Of a DNA stretch of 64,000 nt, positions 34,972 through 43,789 are shown one piece after another. The notes beneath the pieces are model-generated. The model saw only the letters and a program-made list of their open reading frames with translations, did not search any database and had not been told where the DNA came from. How positions within the stretch are numbered: position 1 is the stretch's first letter; every line of letters begins with the position of its first letter. The position numbers and the translations under genes were made by a program. The stretch is from NCBI RefSeq assembly GCF_042697365.1, contig NZ_CP137604.1; one strand, written 5' to 3'. The stretch comes from Brucella pseudintermedia (GTDB lineage: Bacteria; Pseudomonadota; Alphaproteobacteria; Rhizobiales; Rhizobiaceae).

Positions 34972-35661
34972 ATGAAAATACTCGCGCTTGATACTGCCGC
35001 TTCGTGGTGTTCTGTTGCCGTCTATGATTCCGATGGCGATGTGGTGCTTGCCGATGTGAGCGAAAACATTGGCAAGGGCCACGCGGAAGTATTGATGACC
35101 TATGTCGAACGCGCTTTGACGGAAGCGAGACTATCGCTCCCCGACATGGATCGGGTGGCGGTCAATATAGGGCCGGGATCGTTTACCGGCGTTCGTATCG
35201 GTGTCTCGGCGGCACGTGGTTTCGCGCTGGCGCTGGGCGTGCCGGCCATCGGGATAACAGCCTTCGAAGCGCTTGCCTCTGAAACCCGGATCGAGAGCCC
35301 GGAAAAACCGGTGCTTGTCTTCCTCGACGCCCATCGCGGTGAGATTTATGCGCAATCGTTCGATGCAAAAGGGATCCCGAGCGCAGGGCCTCTGGTTCTG
35401 GCACGTGAGGAAGCTCAGGCCCTTGCCGCTTCTCGGGCGGAAAATACGGTTCTTGCTGGTTCCGCCGCTCGCGCAATCAACGAAGATATTGGCGGCCCTT
35501 TCGCGCTAGGTCCGGTAGAGCCGACTGCAAAAATCGGCACCTATGCGCGTTTGGCAAGCTTACGCCAGCCGGGGGATGCGCCGAAGCCGCTTTACATGCG
35601 CGGCCCCGATGCGAAGCCGCAGGTCGGGTTTGCTTTGCCGCGAAAGAGTGCCGGGGAATAG
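34972..35661 (+). CDS. tsaB: tRNA threonylcarbamoyladenosine biosynthesis protein TsaB
   Basis: The 229-residue actin-like ATPase-fold protein has the TsaB (YeaZ) marks ILALDTAASWCSVAVYD at the N-terminus and VNIGPGSFTGVRIGVSAARG (about 64-83). With TsaD and TsaE it transfers the threonylcarbamoyl group to A37 of ANN-decoding tRNAs. A TTG at 34966 is in frame, but ATG 34972 is the family start. It is three bases upstream of rimI and heads the tsaB-rimI-plsC run. Confidence 0.95.
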   Translation: MKILALDTAASWCSVAVYDSDGDVVLADVSENIGKGHAEVLMTYVERALTEARLSLPDMDRVAVNIGPGSFTGVRIGVSAARGFALALGVPAIGITAFEALASETRIESPEKPVLVFLDAHRGEIYAQSFDAKGIPSAGPLVLAREEAQALAASRAENTVLAGSAARAINEDIGGPFALGPVEPTAKIGTYARLASLRQPGDAPKPLYMRGPDAKPQVGFALPRKSAGE

Positions 35662-35664
35662 TCA

Positions 35665-36162
35665 ATGATGGGCTTGCCGTTCGGCCGTTTCGGTCGCAGG
35701 GAGGTTTCGGTAGAACCGCTGAACGCGCAGGACAGCAATGCTATCCAGCGCATTCACGCCGTCGCTTTCCTTCATGGCTGGAGTTCCGACGATTTCAGGT
35801 CGCTGATTGGCGAAAGCACTGTTTTCGGCTTTGTGGCCCGTCCGGAAGGCAAGCCGAACGATGCCTGTGGCTTTGTGCTGGCGCGTCTGGTTGCAGGAGA
35901 AGCGGAAATCCTCACCATCGCCGTCGCGCGCGACGTGCTGCGGCAGGGCGTCGGGCGTGCGCTGATGGATGCCGTGCTGCGGCATCTCTATCAGGAACGG
36001 GCCGAAACGCTTTTTCTGGAGGTGGACGAGGCGAATATCGCCGCGCAGGCGCTCTATCGCCGCCTTGGCTTCCAGAAGGTTGGCGTGCGTCCTGCCTATT
36101 ACGAAACGCCGAACGGCCGATCGGCAGCGCTCATCCTCCGGCGTGACCTGAAGAGGGCATGA
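35665..36162 (+). CDS. rimI: Ribosomal-protein S18-alanine N-acetyltransferase RimI
   Basis: The 165-residue GNAT protein has the acetyl-CoA-binding loop RQGVGRALMDAVL (about 93-105) and LEVDEANIAAQALYRRLGFQ, the RimI signature with the Glu and Tyr used in catalysis. It acetylates the N-terminus of ribosomal protein S18. The tsaB-rimI neighbourhood is conserved in bacteria. Its stop overlaps the plsC start (ATGA). Confidence 0.92.
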   Translation: MMGLPFGRFGRREVSVEPLNAQDSNAIQRIHAVAFLHGWSSDDFRSLIGESTVFGFVARPEGKPNDACGFVLARLVAGEAEILTIAVARDVLRQGVGRALMDAVLRHLYQERAETLFLEVDEANIAAQALYRRLGFQKVGVRPAYYETPNGRSAALILRRDLKRA

Positions 36163-36965
36163 TGATCGGCGCGATCAGGATATTTCTGGTTGTCGCGGCC
36201 ATGATTGCGCTGAGCTTGTCGCTGATACCGGTCCAATATCTGTTGCTGAAAATGAAGAACGGATGGAAACGCCGTCTGCCCAATTTCTTCCATCGGGTTG
36301 TCGCGTGCCTTTTCGGTTTTCGCATCAGGACCGTCGGCCAGATGCATGAAGGTCGCCCCCTTCTCCTCGTCGCCAATCACACTTCATGGAGCGATATTGT
36401 TGTTCTTTCGGCAGTAGGCCCTGTGTCATTCATCGCCAAATCCGAAGTGCGCGACTGGCCCGTCTTTGGCATGTTCGCAGTCTTGCAGCGCACCGTTTTC
36501 GTGGAGCGCGAGCGGCGCGGCAAGACGGGTGAGCAAACGTCGGAGATTGCACGGCGTCTGGCAACCGACGACGCAATGGTTTTGTTTGCCGAAGGCACGA
36601 CATCGGACGGCAATCGGGTCTTGCCGTTCAAGACGGCGCTTTTCGGCGCGGCGCATGCCGCGATCAAGGAAGCGAACGTTCCCGAAGTCATCGTTCAGCC
36701 GGTCGCCATTGCCTATACGGGCGTTCACGGCATGGCGATGGGCCGGTATTTCCGCCCGATCGCCTCATGGCCGGGCGATGTCGAGCTGATGCCACACCTC
36801 AAGGGCATCTTGCGGGAGGGGGCGATAGACGTCGAGGTGCGTTTCGGAGAACCTGTCGTCGTAACGGCCGGGACAGATCGCAAGGCGCTCGCCCGCACGA
36901 TGGAAAACCGGGTGCGCGCGCTTTTGCAAAGCGCTTTGCTGGGGCGCGATATTCCCGAAGAGTGA
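36159..36965 (+). CDS. plsC: 1-acyl-sn-glycerol-3-phosphate acyltransferase
   Basis: The 268-residue protein has an N-terminal membrane segment (about 5-30) and the acyltransferase motifs HX4D as NHTSWSD (about 71), FVERERRGK with the glycerol-phosphate-binding Arg, and FAEGTTSDG. It makes phosphatidic acid from lysophosphatidic acid at the inner membrane. It is translationally coupled to rimI. miaB follows after 55 bases. Confidence 0.93.
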   Translation: MMIGAIRIFLVVAAMIALSLSLIPVQYLLLKMKNGWKRRLPNFFHRVVACLFGFRIRTVGQMHEGRPLLLVANHTSWSDIVVLSAVGPVSFIAKSEVRDWPVFGMFAVLQRTVFVERERRGKTGEQTSEIARRLATDDAMVLFAEGTTSDGNRVLPFKTALFGAAHAAIKEANVPEVIVQPVAIAYTGVHGMAMGRYFRPIASWPGDVELMPHLKGILREGAIDVEVRFGEPVVVTAGTDRKALARTMENRVRALLQSALLGRDIPEE

Positions 36966-37020
36966 CAGCCGTCAGATTGTCACCTTCCAAAATGGCGACA
37001 AAAGCTGTAGATAGCCGCGC

Positions 37021-38409
37021 ATGAGCGACAATATTACCGATCTCGACCCCACGGCAGAGCGCCCCAACGCGCGCAAGGTTTTCGTAAAGACCTATGGCTG
37101 CCAGATGAATGTCTATGACAGCCAGCGCATGGCCGACAGCCTTGCCGCGGAAGGCTATGTCGCGACCGACACACCGGACGATGCCGATCTGGTCTTGCTG
37201 AACACCTGTCATATTCGCGAAAAAGCATCGGAAAAGCTCTATTCCGCGCTTGGTCGTCTGCGGAAGATGAAGGATGCGCGTGAAGCGAATGGCAAGGAAT
37301 TGACCATTGGCGTCGCGGGTTGCGTCGCGCAGGCCGAGGGACAGGAAATCCTGCGCCGCGCGCCGAATGTCGATCTCGTCATCGGGCCGCAGACCTATCA
37401 TCGCCTGCCCAATGCGCTTGCGCGGGTTCGCGGCGGCGAAAAGGTAGTTGAGACGGAATACGCTCTCGAAGACAAGTTCGAGCATCTGCCGTCGCCCAAG
37501 CGCGAGGAAACGCGCAAGCGCGGTGTTTCTGCCTTCCTGACCGTGCAGGAAGGCTGCGATAAGTTCTGCACTTTCTGTGTGGTTCCCTATACGCGCGGCT
37601 CCGAAGTTTCACGCAGCGTGAAGCAGATCGTGGCGGAGGCCGAGCGCCTTGCCGATAGCGGCGTGCGTGAACTGACCTTGCTTGGCCAGAACGTCAATGC
37701 ATGGCACGGCGCTGGCGACGATGGCCGCGAATGGGGGCTTGGCGAACTTCTGTTTCGTCTGGCGCGCATTCCGGGTATTGCGCGTTTGCGCTACACAACC
37801 AGCCATCCGCGTGACATGGATGACAGCCTGATTGCCGCCCATCGCGACCTGCGGCAATTGATGCCCTATCTGCATCTGCCGGTGCAGTCCGGCTCGGACC
37901 GGATTCTCAAGGCAATGAACCGCCGTCACAAGGCGGATGAATATCTGCGCCTGATCGAGCGTATTCGTGAAGTGCGCCCGGATATGGCGCTGTCGGGCGA
38001 TTTTATCGTCGGTTTTCCCGGCGAAACCGATCAGGATTTCGAGGATACGATGCGGCTCGTGCGGGAGGTCAATTACGCGCAGGCCTATTCGTTCAAATAT
38101 TCGCCGCGTCCGGGCACGCCGGGGGCCGATCTCGACGGCCACGTGGAGGAAGCGGTCAAGGATGAACGCCTCCAACGCCTTCAGGCGCTGCTGTCGGAAC
38201 AGCAATATGCGTTCCAGGATTCCATGATCGGTCGCGAGATGGATGTTCTTCTGGAAAAGCCGGGTCGCGAGGCTGGCCAGATGGTGGGCCGCTCGCCATG
38301 GCTCCTGCCTGTCATCATCGACGACAATCAGGACCGGATCGGCGACATCATTCATGTGAAAATCACCTCTACAGGGACCAACAGCCTTATTGCGCAAAAA
38401 CTGGCCTGA
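37021..38409 (+). CDS. miaB: tRNA-2-methylthio-N6-dimethylallyladenosine synthase MiaB
   Basis: The 462-residue radical-SAM methylthiotransferase has an N-terminal UPF0004 domain with three cluster cysteines (KTYGCQMNVYDS, LNTCHIREKA, AGCVAQAEG), the radical-SAM CxxxCxxC in GCDKFCTFCVVPYTRG (about 182) and a C-terminal TRAM domain. It converts i6A37 to ms2i6A37 in tRNA using two iron-sulfur clusters. It heads the conserved miaB-ybeZ-ybeY-ybeX-lnt run. Confidence 0.97.
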   Translation: MSDNITDLDPTAERPNARKVFVKTYGCQMNVYDSQRMADSLAAEGYVATDTPDDADLVLLNTCHIREKASEKLYSALGRLRKMKDAREANGKELTIGVAGCVAQAEGQEILRRAPNVDLVIGPQTYHRLPNALARVRGGEKVVETEYALEDKFEHLPSPKREETRKRGVSAFLTVQEGCDKFCTFCVVPYTRGSEVSRSVKQIVAEAERLADSGVRELTLLGQNVNAWHGAGDDGREWGLGELLFRLARIPGIARLRYTTSHPRDMDDSLIAAHRDLRQLMPYLHLPVQSGSDRILKAMNRRHKADEYLRLIERIREVRPDMALSGDFIVGFPGETDQDFEDTMRLVREVNYAQAYSFKYSPRPGTPGADLDGHVEEAVKDERLQRLQALLSEQQYAFQDSMIGREMDVLLEKPGREAGQMVGRSPWLLPVIIDDNQDRIGDIIHVKITSTGTNSLIAQKLA

Positions 38410-38567
38410 AGGCATGATGATGCCGAGGCAGAAAATTTCGGCGTATTGAGTCGCTTGCCGGTAATCCTGTCGAGACTGTGATTGCAATGCGTGGACGGTT
38501 TGCGTTCATGCATAGTCTGGTCTGAAAAGTTCCCTACTTTTCACGATTGTGCTTTAAGGAGATACGG

Positions 38568-39629
38568 TTGAGCGCTACGGAAAAGCTGAAGTCTGCCAAG
38601 CCAACCAATCAAACGCAAAAAAGCCCGACGACCGGGGCCTCGGATATGGCCCATATCGTGCTCACCTTTGACAACAACCGTCTTGCCAGCGCGCTTTACG
38701 GTCAGTTCGATGAAAACCTTGCCCGTATCGAACAGAAGCTTGGCGTGGATGTCCGCTCCAAGGGGAATCAGCTGTCGATCCGGGGCGAGCCGACCGCGAC
38801 CGAACAGGCGCGGCGCGCGCTTGACCATCTTTATGCAACGCTGCAGAAGGGGCATGAGCTCGGACCATCGGATGTGGATGGTGCGTTGCGTATGGCTATT
38901 GCCGCCGACGACCAGCTCAGCTTGCCGACCATGGAAAACAAGGGCAAGCTTTCCGCAGCCCAGATTTCCACACGCAAGAAGACGATCTTTGCCCGCACGC
39001 CGACACAGGATGCTTATATGCGTGCGCTCGACCGGTCGGAACTGGTGTTCGGCGTCGGCCCTGCTGGCACCGGCAAGACCTATCTTGCCGTTGCCCATGC
39101 TGCCATGCTTCTTGAACGCGGGCTGGTGGAGCGGATCATCCTGTCCCGTCCCGCTGTCGAAGCGGGGGAACGTCTGGGCTTCCTGCCGGGCGATATGAAG
39201 GAAAAGGTCGATCCCTATCTGCGCCCGCTTTACGATGCGCTTTACGACATGATGCCAGCGGAAAAGGTGGAGCGTGCCATTACCGCCGGTGTGATCGAAA
39301 TCGCGCCCCTTGCCTTCATGCGCGGGCGCACGCTGGCGCATTCTGCGGTCATTCTTGACGAGGCACAGAACACGACTTCCATGCAGATGAAGATGTTCCT
39401 GACCCGTCTCGGTGAAGGATCGCGCATGATCGTGACTGGCGACCCAAGCCAGATCGACCTTCCGCCGGGCCAAAAATCAGGGCTGGTAGAGGCGCTTCGC
39501 GTGCTGGACGATGTGGAGGGTGTCGTCAAGGTGCGCTTCACAGAAAAGGACGTCGTGCGTCATCCGCTTGTGGCGGCCATTGTCGGTGCATACGATCGCG
39601 ATGGCAAACAGCACGCGCGTCCGGAATGA
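38568..39629 (+). CDS. ybeZ: PhoH-like ATPase YbeZ
   Basis: The 353-residue protein has an N-terminal KH-like part (about 25-95) and a PhoH ATPase domain with Walker A GPAGTGKTYLAVAHA (about 158-172), RPAVEAGERLGFLPGD and Walker B HSAVILDEAQNTT. It is an RNA-linked ATPase that partners YbeY. I start at TTG 38568 because AAGGAG (38556-38561) is ideally placed; no ATG is suitably positioned. It was historically annotated PhoH, but no Pho box is seen here. Confidence 0.94.
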   Translation: MSATEKLKSAKPTNQTQKSPTTGASDMAHIVLTFDNNRLASALYGQFDENLARIEQKLGVDVRSKGNQLSIRGEPTATEQARRALDHLYATLQKGHELGPSDVDGALRMAIAADDQLSLPTMENKGKLSAAQISTRKKTIFARTPTQDAYMRALDRSELVFGVGPAGTGKTYLAVAHAAMLLERGLVERIILSRPAVEAGERLGFLPGDMKEKVDPYLRPLYDALYDMMPAEKVERAITAGVIEIAPLAFMRGRTLAHSAVILDEAQNTTSMQMKMFLTRLGEGSRMIVTGDPSQIDLPPGQKSGLVEALRVLDDVEGVVKVRFTEKDVVRHPLVAAIVGAYDRDGKQHARPE

Positions 39630-39666
39630 TCTTGCAATTGCTTGTTGGAATAACGATTTAAAAGAT

Positions 39667-39696
39667 GCTGTCTGCCTTTTGGCAGGCAGCTTTCTT
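39667..39696 (+). terminator. Terminator-like hairpin between ybeZ and ybeY
   Basis: GCTGTCTGCC and GGCAGGCAGC (one T-G pair) with a TTTT loop, followed by TTTCTT. It is placed inside a normally continuous operon. Confidence 0.65.
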
Positions 39697-39745
39697 GTAA
39701 CTGAAAGGATGATGCGGCTAGCCACATGGAGAGCCGCCGCAGAAC

Positions 39746-40252
39746 GTGTCAAATAACGCGATCCATATCGATATCATGGTCGAAGCTGGCAACTGGCCGG
39801 ATGAGGCTGCCCTTGAAGGGCTCGTCAGGAAGTCCGTCGAGGCCGCCTGGACAAATCTTGGACTGAACAGCGCGGCAAGCGAACTCAGTGTCGTCTTCAC
39901 CGACGATGCTTCGATCCAGGCCCTGAATGCCGAATGGCGCGGCAAGGACAAGCCGACCAATGTGCTGTCGTTTCCGGCCTTTCCCGTGAAGGCCGGGATG
40001 CAACCGGGTCCGATGCTAGGCGACATCATCATTGCGCGGGAAACCGTCGAGCGAGAGGCCCTAGAAGAAGGAAAGCCGCTCGAAAATCACCTTGCACACC
40101 TCGTCGTGCATGGCTTTTTGCACCTTTTGGGTTACGATCACGAAACCGATGCGGAAGCGGAGGTGATGGAAGGCCGCGAGCGTGAGATCCTTCATGCTCT
40201 TGCCATCCCCAACCCTTATGCTGTATCCGATTACGACCTTAACAACGATTGA
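39746..40252 (+). CDS. ybeY: Endoribonuclease/rRNA maturation factor YbeY
   Basis: The 168-residue protein carries the zinc-binding H3XH5XH motif in HLVVHGFLHLLGYDHE (about 111-126) and the upstream KPTNVLSFP segment. YbeY takes part in 16S rRNA 3' maturation and ribosome quality control. The start is GTG at 39746 (SNNAIHIDIMV follows). It lies 117 bases after ybeZ, past a terminator-like hairpin, and two bases before the corC start. Confidence 0.95.
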   Translation: MSNNAIHIDIMVEAGNWPDEAALEGLVRKSVEAAWTNLGLNSAASELSVVFTDDASIQALNAEWRGKDKPTNVLSFPAFPVKAGMQPGPMLGDIIIARETVEREALEEGKPLENHLAHLVVHGFLHLLGYDHETDAEAEVMEGREREILHALAIPNPYAVSDYDLNND

Positions 40253-40254
40253 CC

Positions 40255-41379
40255 ATGGCTGATCAAACATCGCACCCTCCGTCCGCTGGCGAAAACCGCA
40301 GCGAGACCCAAGACGCCGAAGGGCAAAGTACGCAGCGGCCCGTAGTGGCCGAGAAGCGTTCCCTGCTGTCGAATATTTTCCCGTTTATGCGCTCGCGCCA
40401 ATCCTCTTCGTTGCGCGAAGATCTGGCCGATGCACTTTCCAGCACGGCCAGCGAACAGGACTCAGCATTCTCGCCTGAAGAAAAGGCGATGCTGCACAAT
40501 ATCCTGCGCTTGCGTGAAATCCGCGTCGAAGACGTGATGATCCCGCGCGCCGACGTCGAGGCCGTTGAAATTTCCACGCCGCTCTGGGAGGTGCTGGAGC
40601 TTTTCGAAAAATCCGGCCATTCGCGTATGCCGGTCTATGCCGAGACGCTGGACGATCCCCGCGGCATGATCCATATCCGCGATGTTCTCAATTATATCAC
40701 CAAGCAGGCACGCCAGAAGACCGCGCGCCGCAGCAGCACGCGCAGCAAGGCGACAGCCGAAGACAAGGCCGCGAAGTTCGACATGGGCCGCATCGATCTT
40801 ACCAAGACGATCGGTGAACTCAATCTCATGCGCAAGGTCCTGTTCGTGCCGCCATCCATGATGGCGAGCGGATTGATGGCGCGCATGCAGGCGACCCACA
40901 TCCAGATGGCGCTGGTCATCGACGAATATGGCGGGACCGATGGTCTGGTTTCGCTGGAAGACATTGTCGAAATGGTGGTAGGCGATATCGAAGACGAACA
41001 TGACGACGAAGAAATCATGATCGCTGAAGAAGCCGATGGTGTGTTCGTTGTCGATGCGCGCGCCGATCTGGAAGAACTTGCCGCAAAGATCGGCCCGTCT
41101 TTCGAGGTGGGCGAGCATGGCGAGGACGTCGACACGGTCGGCGGTCTCATCTTCTCGGTTCTCGGACGCATTCCGGTTCGTGGTGAGGTGGTGCAGGCAA
41201 TTCCAGGTTACGAATTCCATGTGCTGGAAGTCGATCCGCGCCGCGTGAAGAAGGTGCGCATCGTTCCGCTTTCCGCGGCTGACCGTCGCCGCCAGCAACG
41301 GGCTGTCATATCCACCAAGCCCGGAGAACAGCCCGCACAAGCCGAGACCACAACCGACGCCTCCAACGAGGCCGGATGA
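40255..41379 (+). CDS. ybeX: CBS-domain protein CorC/YbeX (hemolysin family)
   Basis: The 374-residue protein lacks the DUF21 membrane domain and has two CBS domains (about 95-230; RVEDVMIPRADVEAVE, ALVIDEYGGTDGLVSLEDIVE) and a C-terminal CorC_HlyC domain. The family is linked to Mg2+/Co2+ homeostasis and ribosome-related functions. A central basic insert (about 155-175: KTARRSSTRSKAT) is notable. Its stop overlaps the lnt start (ATGA). Confidence 0.94.
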   Translation: MADQTSHPPSAGENRSETQDAEGQSTQRPVVAEKRSLLSNIFPFMRSRQSSSLREDLADALSSTASEQDSAFSPEEKAMLHNILRLREIRVEDVMIPRADVEAVEISTPLWEVLELFEKSGHSRMPVYAETLDDPRGMIHIRDVLNYITKQARQKTARRSSTRSKATAEDKAAKFDMGRIDLTKTIGELNLMRKVLFVPPSMMASGLMARMQATHIQMALVIDEYGGTDGLVSLEDIVEMVVGDIEDEHDDEEIMIAEEADGVFVVDARADLEELAAKIGPSFEVGEHGEDVDTVGGLIFSVLGRIPVRGEVVQAIPGYEFHVLEVDPRRVKKVRIVPLSAADRRRQQRAVISTKPGEQPAQAETTTDASNEAG

Positions 41380-42974
41380 TCGAAAGGCTGGCAGGGAAAA
41401 TCATTCTGTCGAGCGGCTGGCGTCGTGCGCTGGCCGCTTTTCTGAGTGGTGCCTTCGCCACGCTGACCCAGCCGCCATTTGATATCTTTGTGGCGGGCTT
41501 CATCTCTTTTCCCATTCTGGTCTGGCTGATCGATGGCGCAATCGCCAATGCGAACGCCGGTCCGGTCAGACGCCTGTTTCCAGCAGCTATAATCGGCTGG
41601 TGGTTCGGTTTCGGTTATTTCGTGTCCGGACTGTGGTGGATCGGCGCGGCGTTGCTGGTCGATGCGGATCAGTTCGCCTGGGCTCTGCCGCTTGCGGTTC
41701 TGGGCCTGCCTGCATTTTTGGCGCTTTTCTACGCGCTTGCGGCCATGGTCGCGCGTGTCTTCTGGTCGGATGGCTTGGGGCGCATTTTCGCGCTTGCATT
41801 CGGTTTTGCGCTGGCGGAATGGCTGCGTCTTTTCCTGTTCACAGGCTTTCCGTGGAACGCCATCGGCTATGCCATCATGCCGACACCGCTCCTGATGCAA
41901 TCGGTGACCGTGCTTGGACTGACTGGAATGAGCGCATTGGCAGCGTTTGTCTTTGCCGCACCGGCCCTGCTGATAGGCGGGCGATTTGCAAGGACGGGCA
42001 TTGCATTTGCTCTGATACTAATCGCTGCCCATGTCGGCTTTGGTGCGTGGACGCTTTCACAAGCGCCCGCATTGGGCGAGGAAAAAACCTCGCTCGCGGT
42101 TCGTATCGTGCAGCCATCCATCGCCCAGACCATGAAGTGGGATAATGCCGAACGCCGGTCCATTTTCGACAAGCTGGTTTCCCTGACGGCGGAAACGCCC
42201 GCCGAAGGCAAGCCGAAGCCCGATGTGATCATATGGCCCGAAACGGCAGTTCCTTATATCCTCACCTCAACGCCCGAGGTTCTTTCGCGGATCGGCGAAG
42301 TTCTGCAGGACGGTCAGGTGCTGCTGACGGGTGCCGTTCGTGAAGAAAAGGCATCCGGTGGCGGCGAGCCGCGCTATTATAATTCGATTTACACGATCGA
42401 TGACCGGGGCGTCATTGTCGATGCCGCCGACAAGGTGCATCTGGTCCCTTTCGGTGAATACTTGCCTTATGAGAATTTTCTTCGCAGGCTCGGGCTTCAG
42501 GAGGTGGTGGAAATGCCCGGCGGGTTTACCGCCGGTACTGCGCGCCGGGCGCTGAACGTGAAAGATGACAAAACCTTTTTGCCGCTGATCTGCTACGAGG
42601 CGATTTTTCCCGACGAGCTTGGATATTCGGGCCAGAAGGCGAGCGCCATCATCAATGTGACAAATGACGCGTGGTATGGCGATACGCCAGGGCCGTACCA
42701 GCATTTCCGGCAGGCACAGGTTCGCGCTGTGGAGCAAGGGCTGCCACTTATTCGCGCTGCCAATAATGGTCTTTCAGCGGTCGTGGATACCTATGGTCGA
42801 ATCACTGACGGTCTTCCGCACGATGCCATCGGGGTAATTGACGCTTACCTACCGTCAACTCGTGCACCATTTTGGAGCACGCCGCCCGGTCCGCGACAAT
42901 CTCTGGTAGCGCTGTTAACCTTACTCGCGGTGAGCGTGGCTTTCCGACTGCCAATCGGCAGGCGTTTTCATTGA
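41376..42974 (+). CDS. lnt: Apolipoprotein N-acyltransferase
   Basis: The 532-residue inner-membrane enzyme has about six to seven N-terminal membrane segments (1-215) and a nitrilase-type periplasmic domain with the catalytic triad visible: Glu in IIWPETAVP, Lys in DKVHLVPFGEYLP and Cys in PLICYEAIFPD. It adds the third acyl chain to lipoproteins. In Sinorhizobium the homologue was named actA for its acid-tolerance role and sits beside phrR, as here. Confidence 0.96.
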   Translation: MIERLAGKIILSSGWRRALAAFLSGAFATLTQPPFDIFVAGFISFPILVWLIDGAIANANAGPVRRLFPAAIIGWWFGFGYFVSGLWWIGAALLVDADQFAWALPLAVLGLPAFLALFYALAAMVARVFWSDGLGRIFALAFGFALAEWLRLFLFTGFPWNAIGYAIMPTPLLMQSVTVLGLTGMSALAAFVFAAPALLIGGRFARTGIAFALILIAAHVGFGAWTLSQAPALGEEKTSLAVRIVQPSIAQTMKWDNAERRSIFDKLVSLTAETPAEGKPKPDVIIWPETAVPYILTSTPEVLSRIGEVLQDGQVLLTGAVREEKASGGGEPRYYNSIYTIDDRGVIVDAADKVHLVPFGEYLPYENFLRRLGLQEVVEMPGGFTAGTARRALNVKDDKTFLPLICYEAIFPDELGYSGQKASAIINVTNDAWYGDTPGPYQHFRQAQVRAVEQGLPLIRAANNGLSAVVDTYGRITDGLPHDAIGVIDAYLPSTRAPFWSTPPGPRQSLVALLTLLAVSVAFRLPIGRRFH

Positions 42975-43119
42975 CAGACTAATATTGTTACGATGTTATG
43001 GCTCGGCGGCGACGGTTTTTGCGGAAAATCGTCAGACTACCTCCCAACACTTATTGTTATCGCTGTTCAGATGAACAGAGCATGAATGAAAGCTCGCAGC
43101 TGCGAGGAGTGACAGTTGT

Positions 43120-43527
43120 ATGATTGAGAATAAAAAGAAGCCCAACCCCATTGACGTGCATGTCGGCAGCCGCATCCGTCTTCGTCGTAACATGCTGGGC
43201 CTCAGTCAGGAAAAACTGGGCGAAAATCTCGGGATCACCTTTCAGCAGATCCAGAAATACGAGAAAGGCACCAACCGTGTCGGTGCAAGTCGCCTGCAGG
43301 CGATCTCGGCAATTCTGAATGTCCCGGTCTCTTTCTTTTTTGAAGATGCACCAGGTTCCTCGAACCAGGCCGGTTTTGCAGAAGATAATGAAGCGACCTA
43401 CGTTGTCGATTTCCTGAATTCCAATGAAGGTGTTCAGCTGACCCGCGCCTTCACGAAAATTTCAGATCCGAAAGTGCGCCGCAAGATCATCGATCTCGTG
43501 AAGTCGCTCGCTGCGGACGCCGACTGA
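43120..43527 (+). CDS. phrR: XRE-family transcriptional regulator, PhrR-like
   Basis: The 135-residue protein has an N-terminal HTH_3 domain (about 12-70; RIRLRRNMLGLSQEKLGENL, then QIQKYEKGTNRV) and a C-terminal extension with FLNSNEGVQLTRAF. It is similar to the low-pH-induced PhrR of Sinorhizobium medicae, located in the same position after lnt/actA, and to PraR-type repressors. The symbol is by position and family and is tentative. A hairpin follows the stop. Confidence 0.85.
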   Translation: MIENKKKPNPIDVHVGSRIRLRRNMLGLSQEKLGENLGITFQQIQKYEKGTNRVGASRLQAISAILNVPVSFFFEDAPGSSNQAGFAEDNEATYVVDFLNSNEGVQLTRAFTKISDPKVRRKIIDLVKSLAADAD

Positions 43528-43553
43528 TTGCATATCCTAAAAAGATGATGAGC

Positions 43554-43575
43554 GCGGGACATAGCCGTGTCCCGC
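43554..43575 (+). terminator. Hairpin after phrR-like gene
   Basis: GCGGGACA and TGTCCCGC, a perfect eight-pair stem with a six-base loop. The T-tract is weak. Confidence 0.55.
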
Positions 43576-43666
43576 CGGACTTTGCGCTTGATGGCGCCGG
43601 ATCAGGCAGAAAATGTCATCCAGAATGAATTTTCGCGCTGCGGTGCTGTGGCAACAAGAATATGCA

Positions 43667-43696
43667 TTGACGGTTTAATCCCAACTTCGCTAACAC
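43667..43696 (+). promoter_or_regulatory. Candidate metK promoter
   Basis: TTGACG (43667-43672), 18 bases, TAACAC (43691-43696). Transcription would start near 43703, leaving a leader of about 87 bases that is mostly hairpin. Confidence 0.5.
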
Positions 43697-43704
43697 ATTA
43701 CCGT

Positions 43705-43766
43705 GCCCGGAACGCTGGAACCTGTTCCGGGCGCTACTGTGTTTCCATGGCGGAAATATTTTCCGC
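43705..43766 (+). promoter_or_regulatory. Structured metK leader (two hairpins)
   Basis: GCCCGGAAC pairs perfectly with GTTCCGGGC (43705-43713 with 43724-43732, 10-base loop). GCGGAA pairs with TTCCGC (43750-43755 with 43761-43766) ten bases before the ribosome-binding site. It does not match a SAM riboswitch consensus I can recall. Confidence 0.5.
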
Positions 43767-43789
43767 TGGATTTTCAAGAGGGGTTACCC

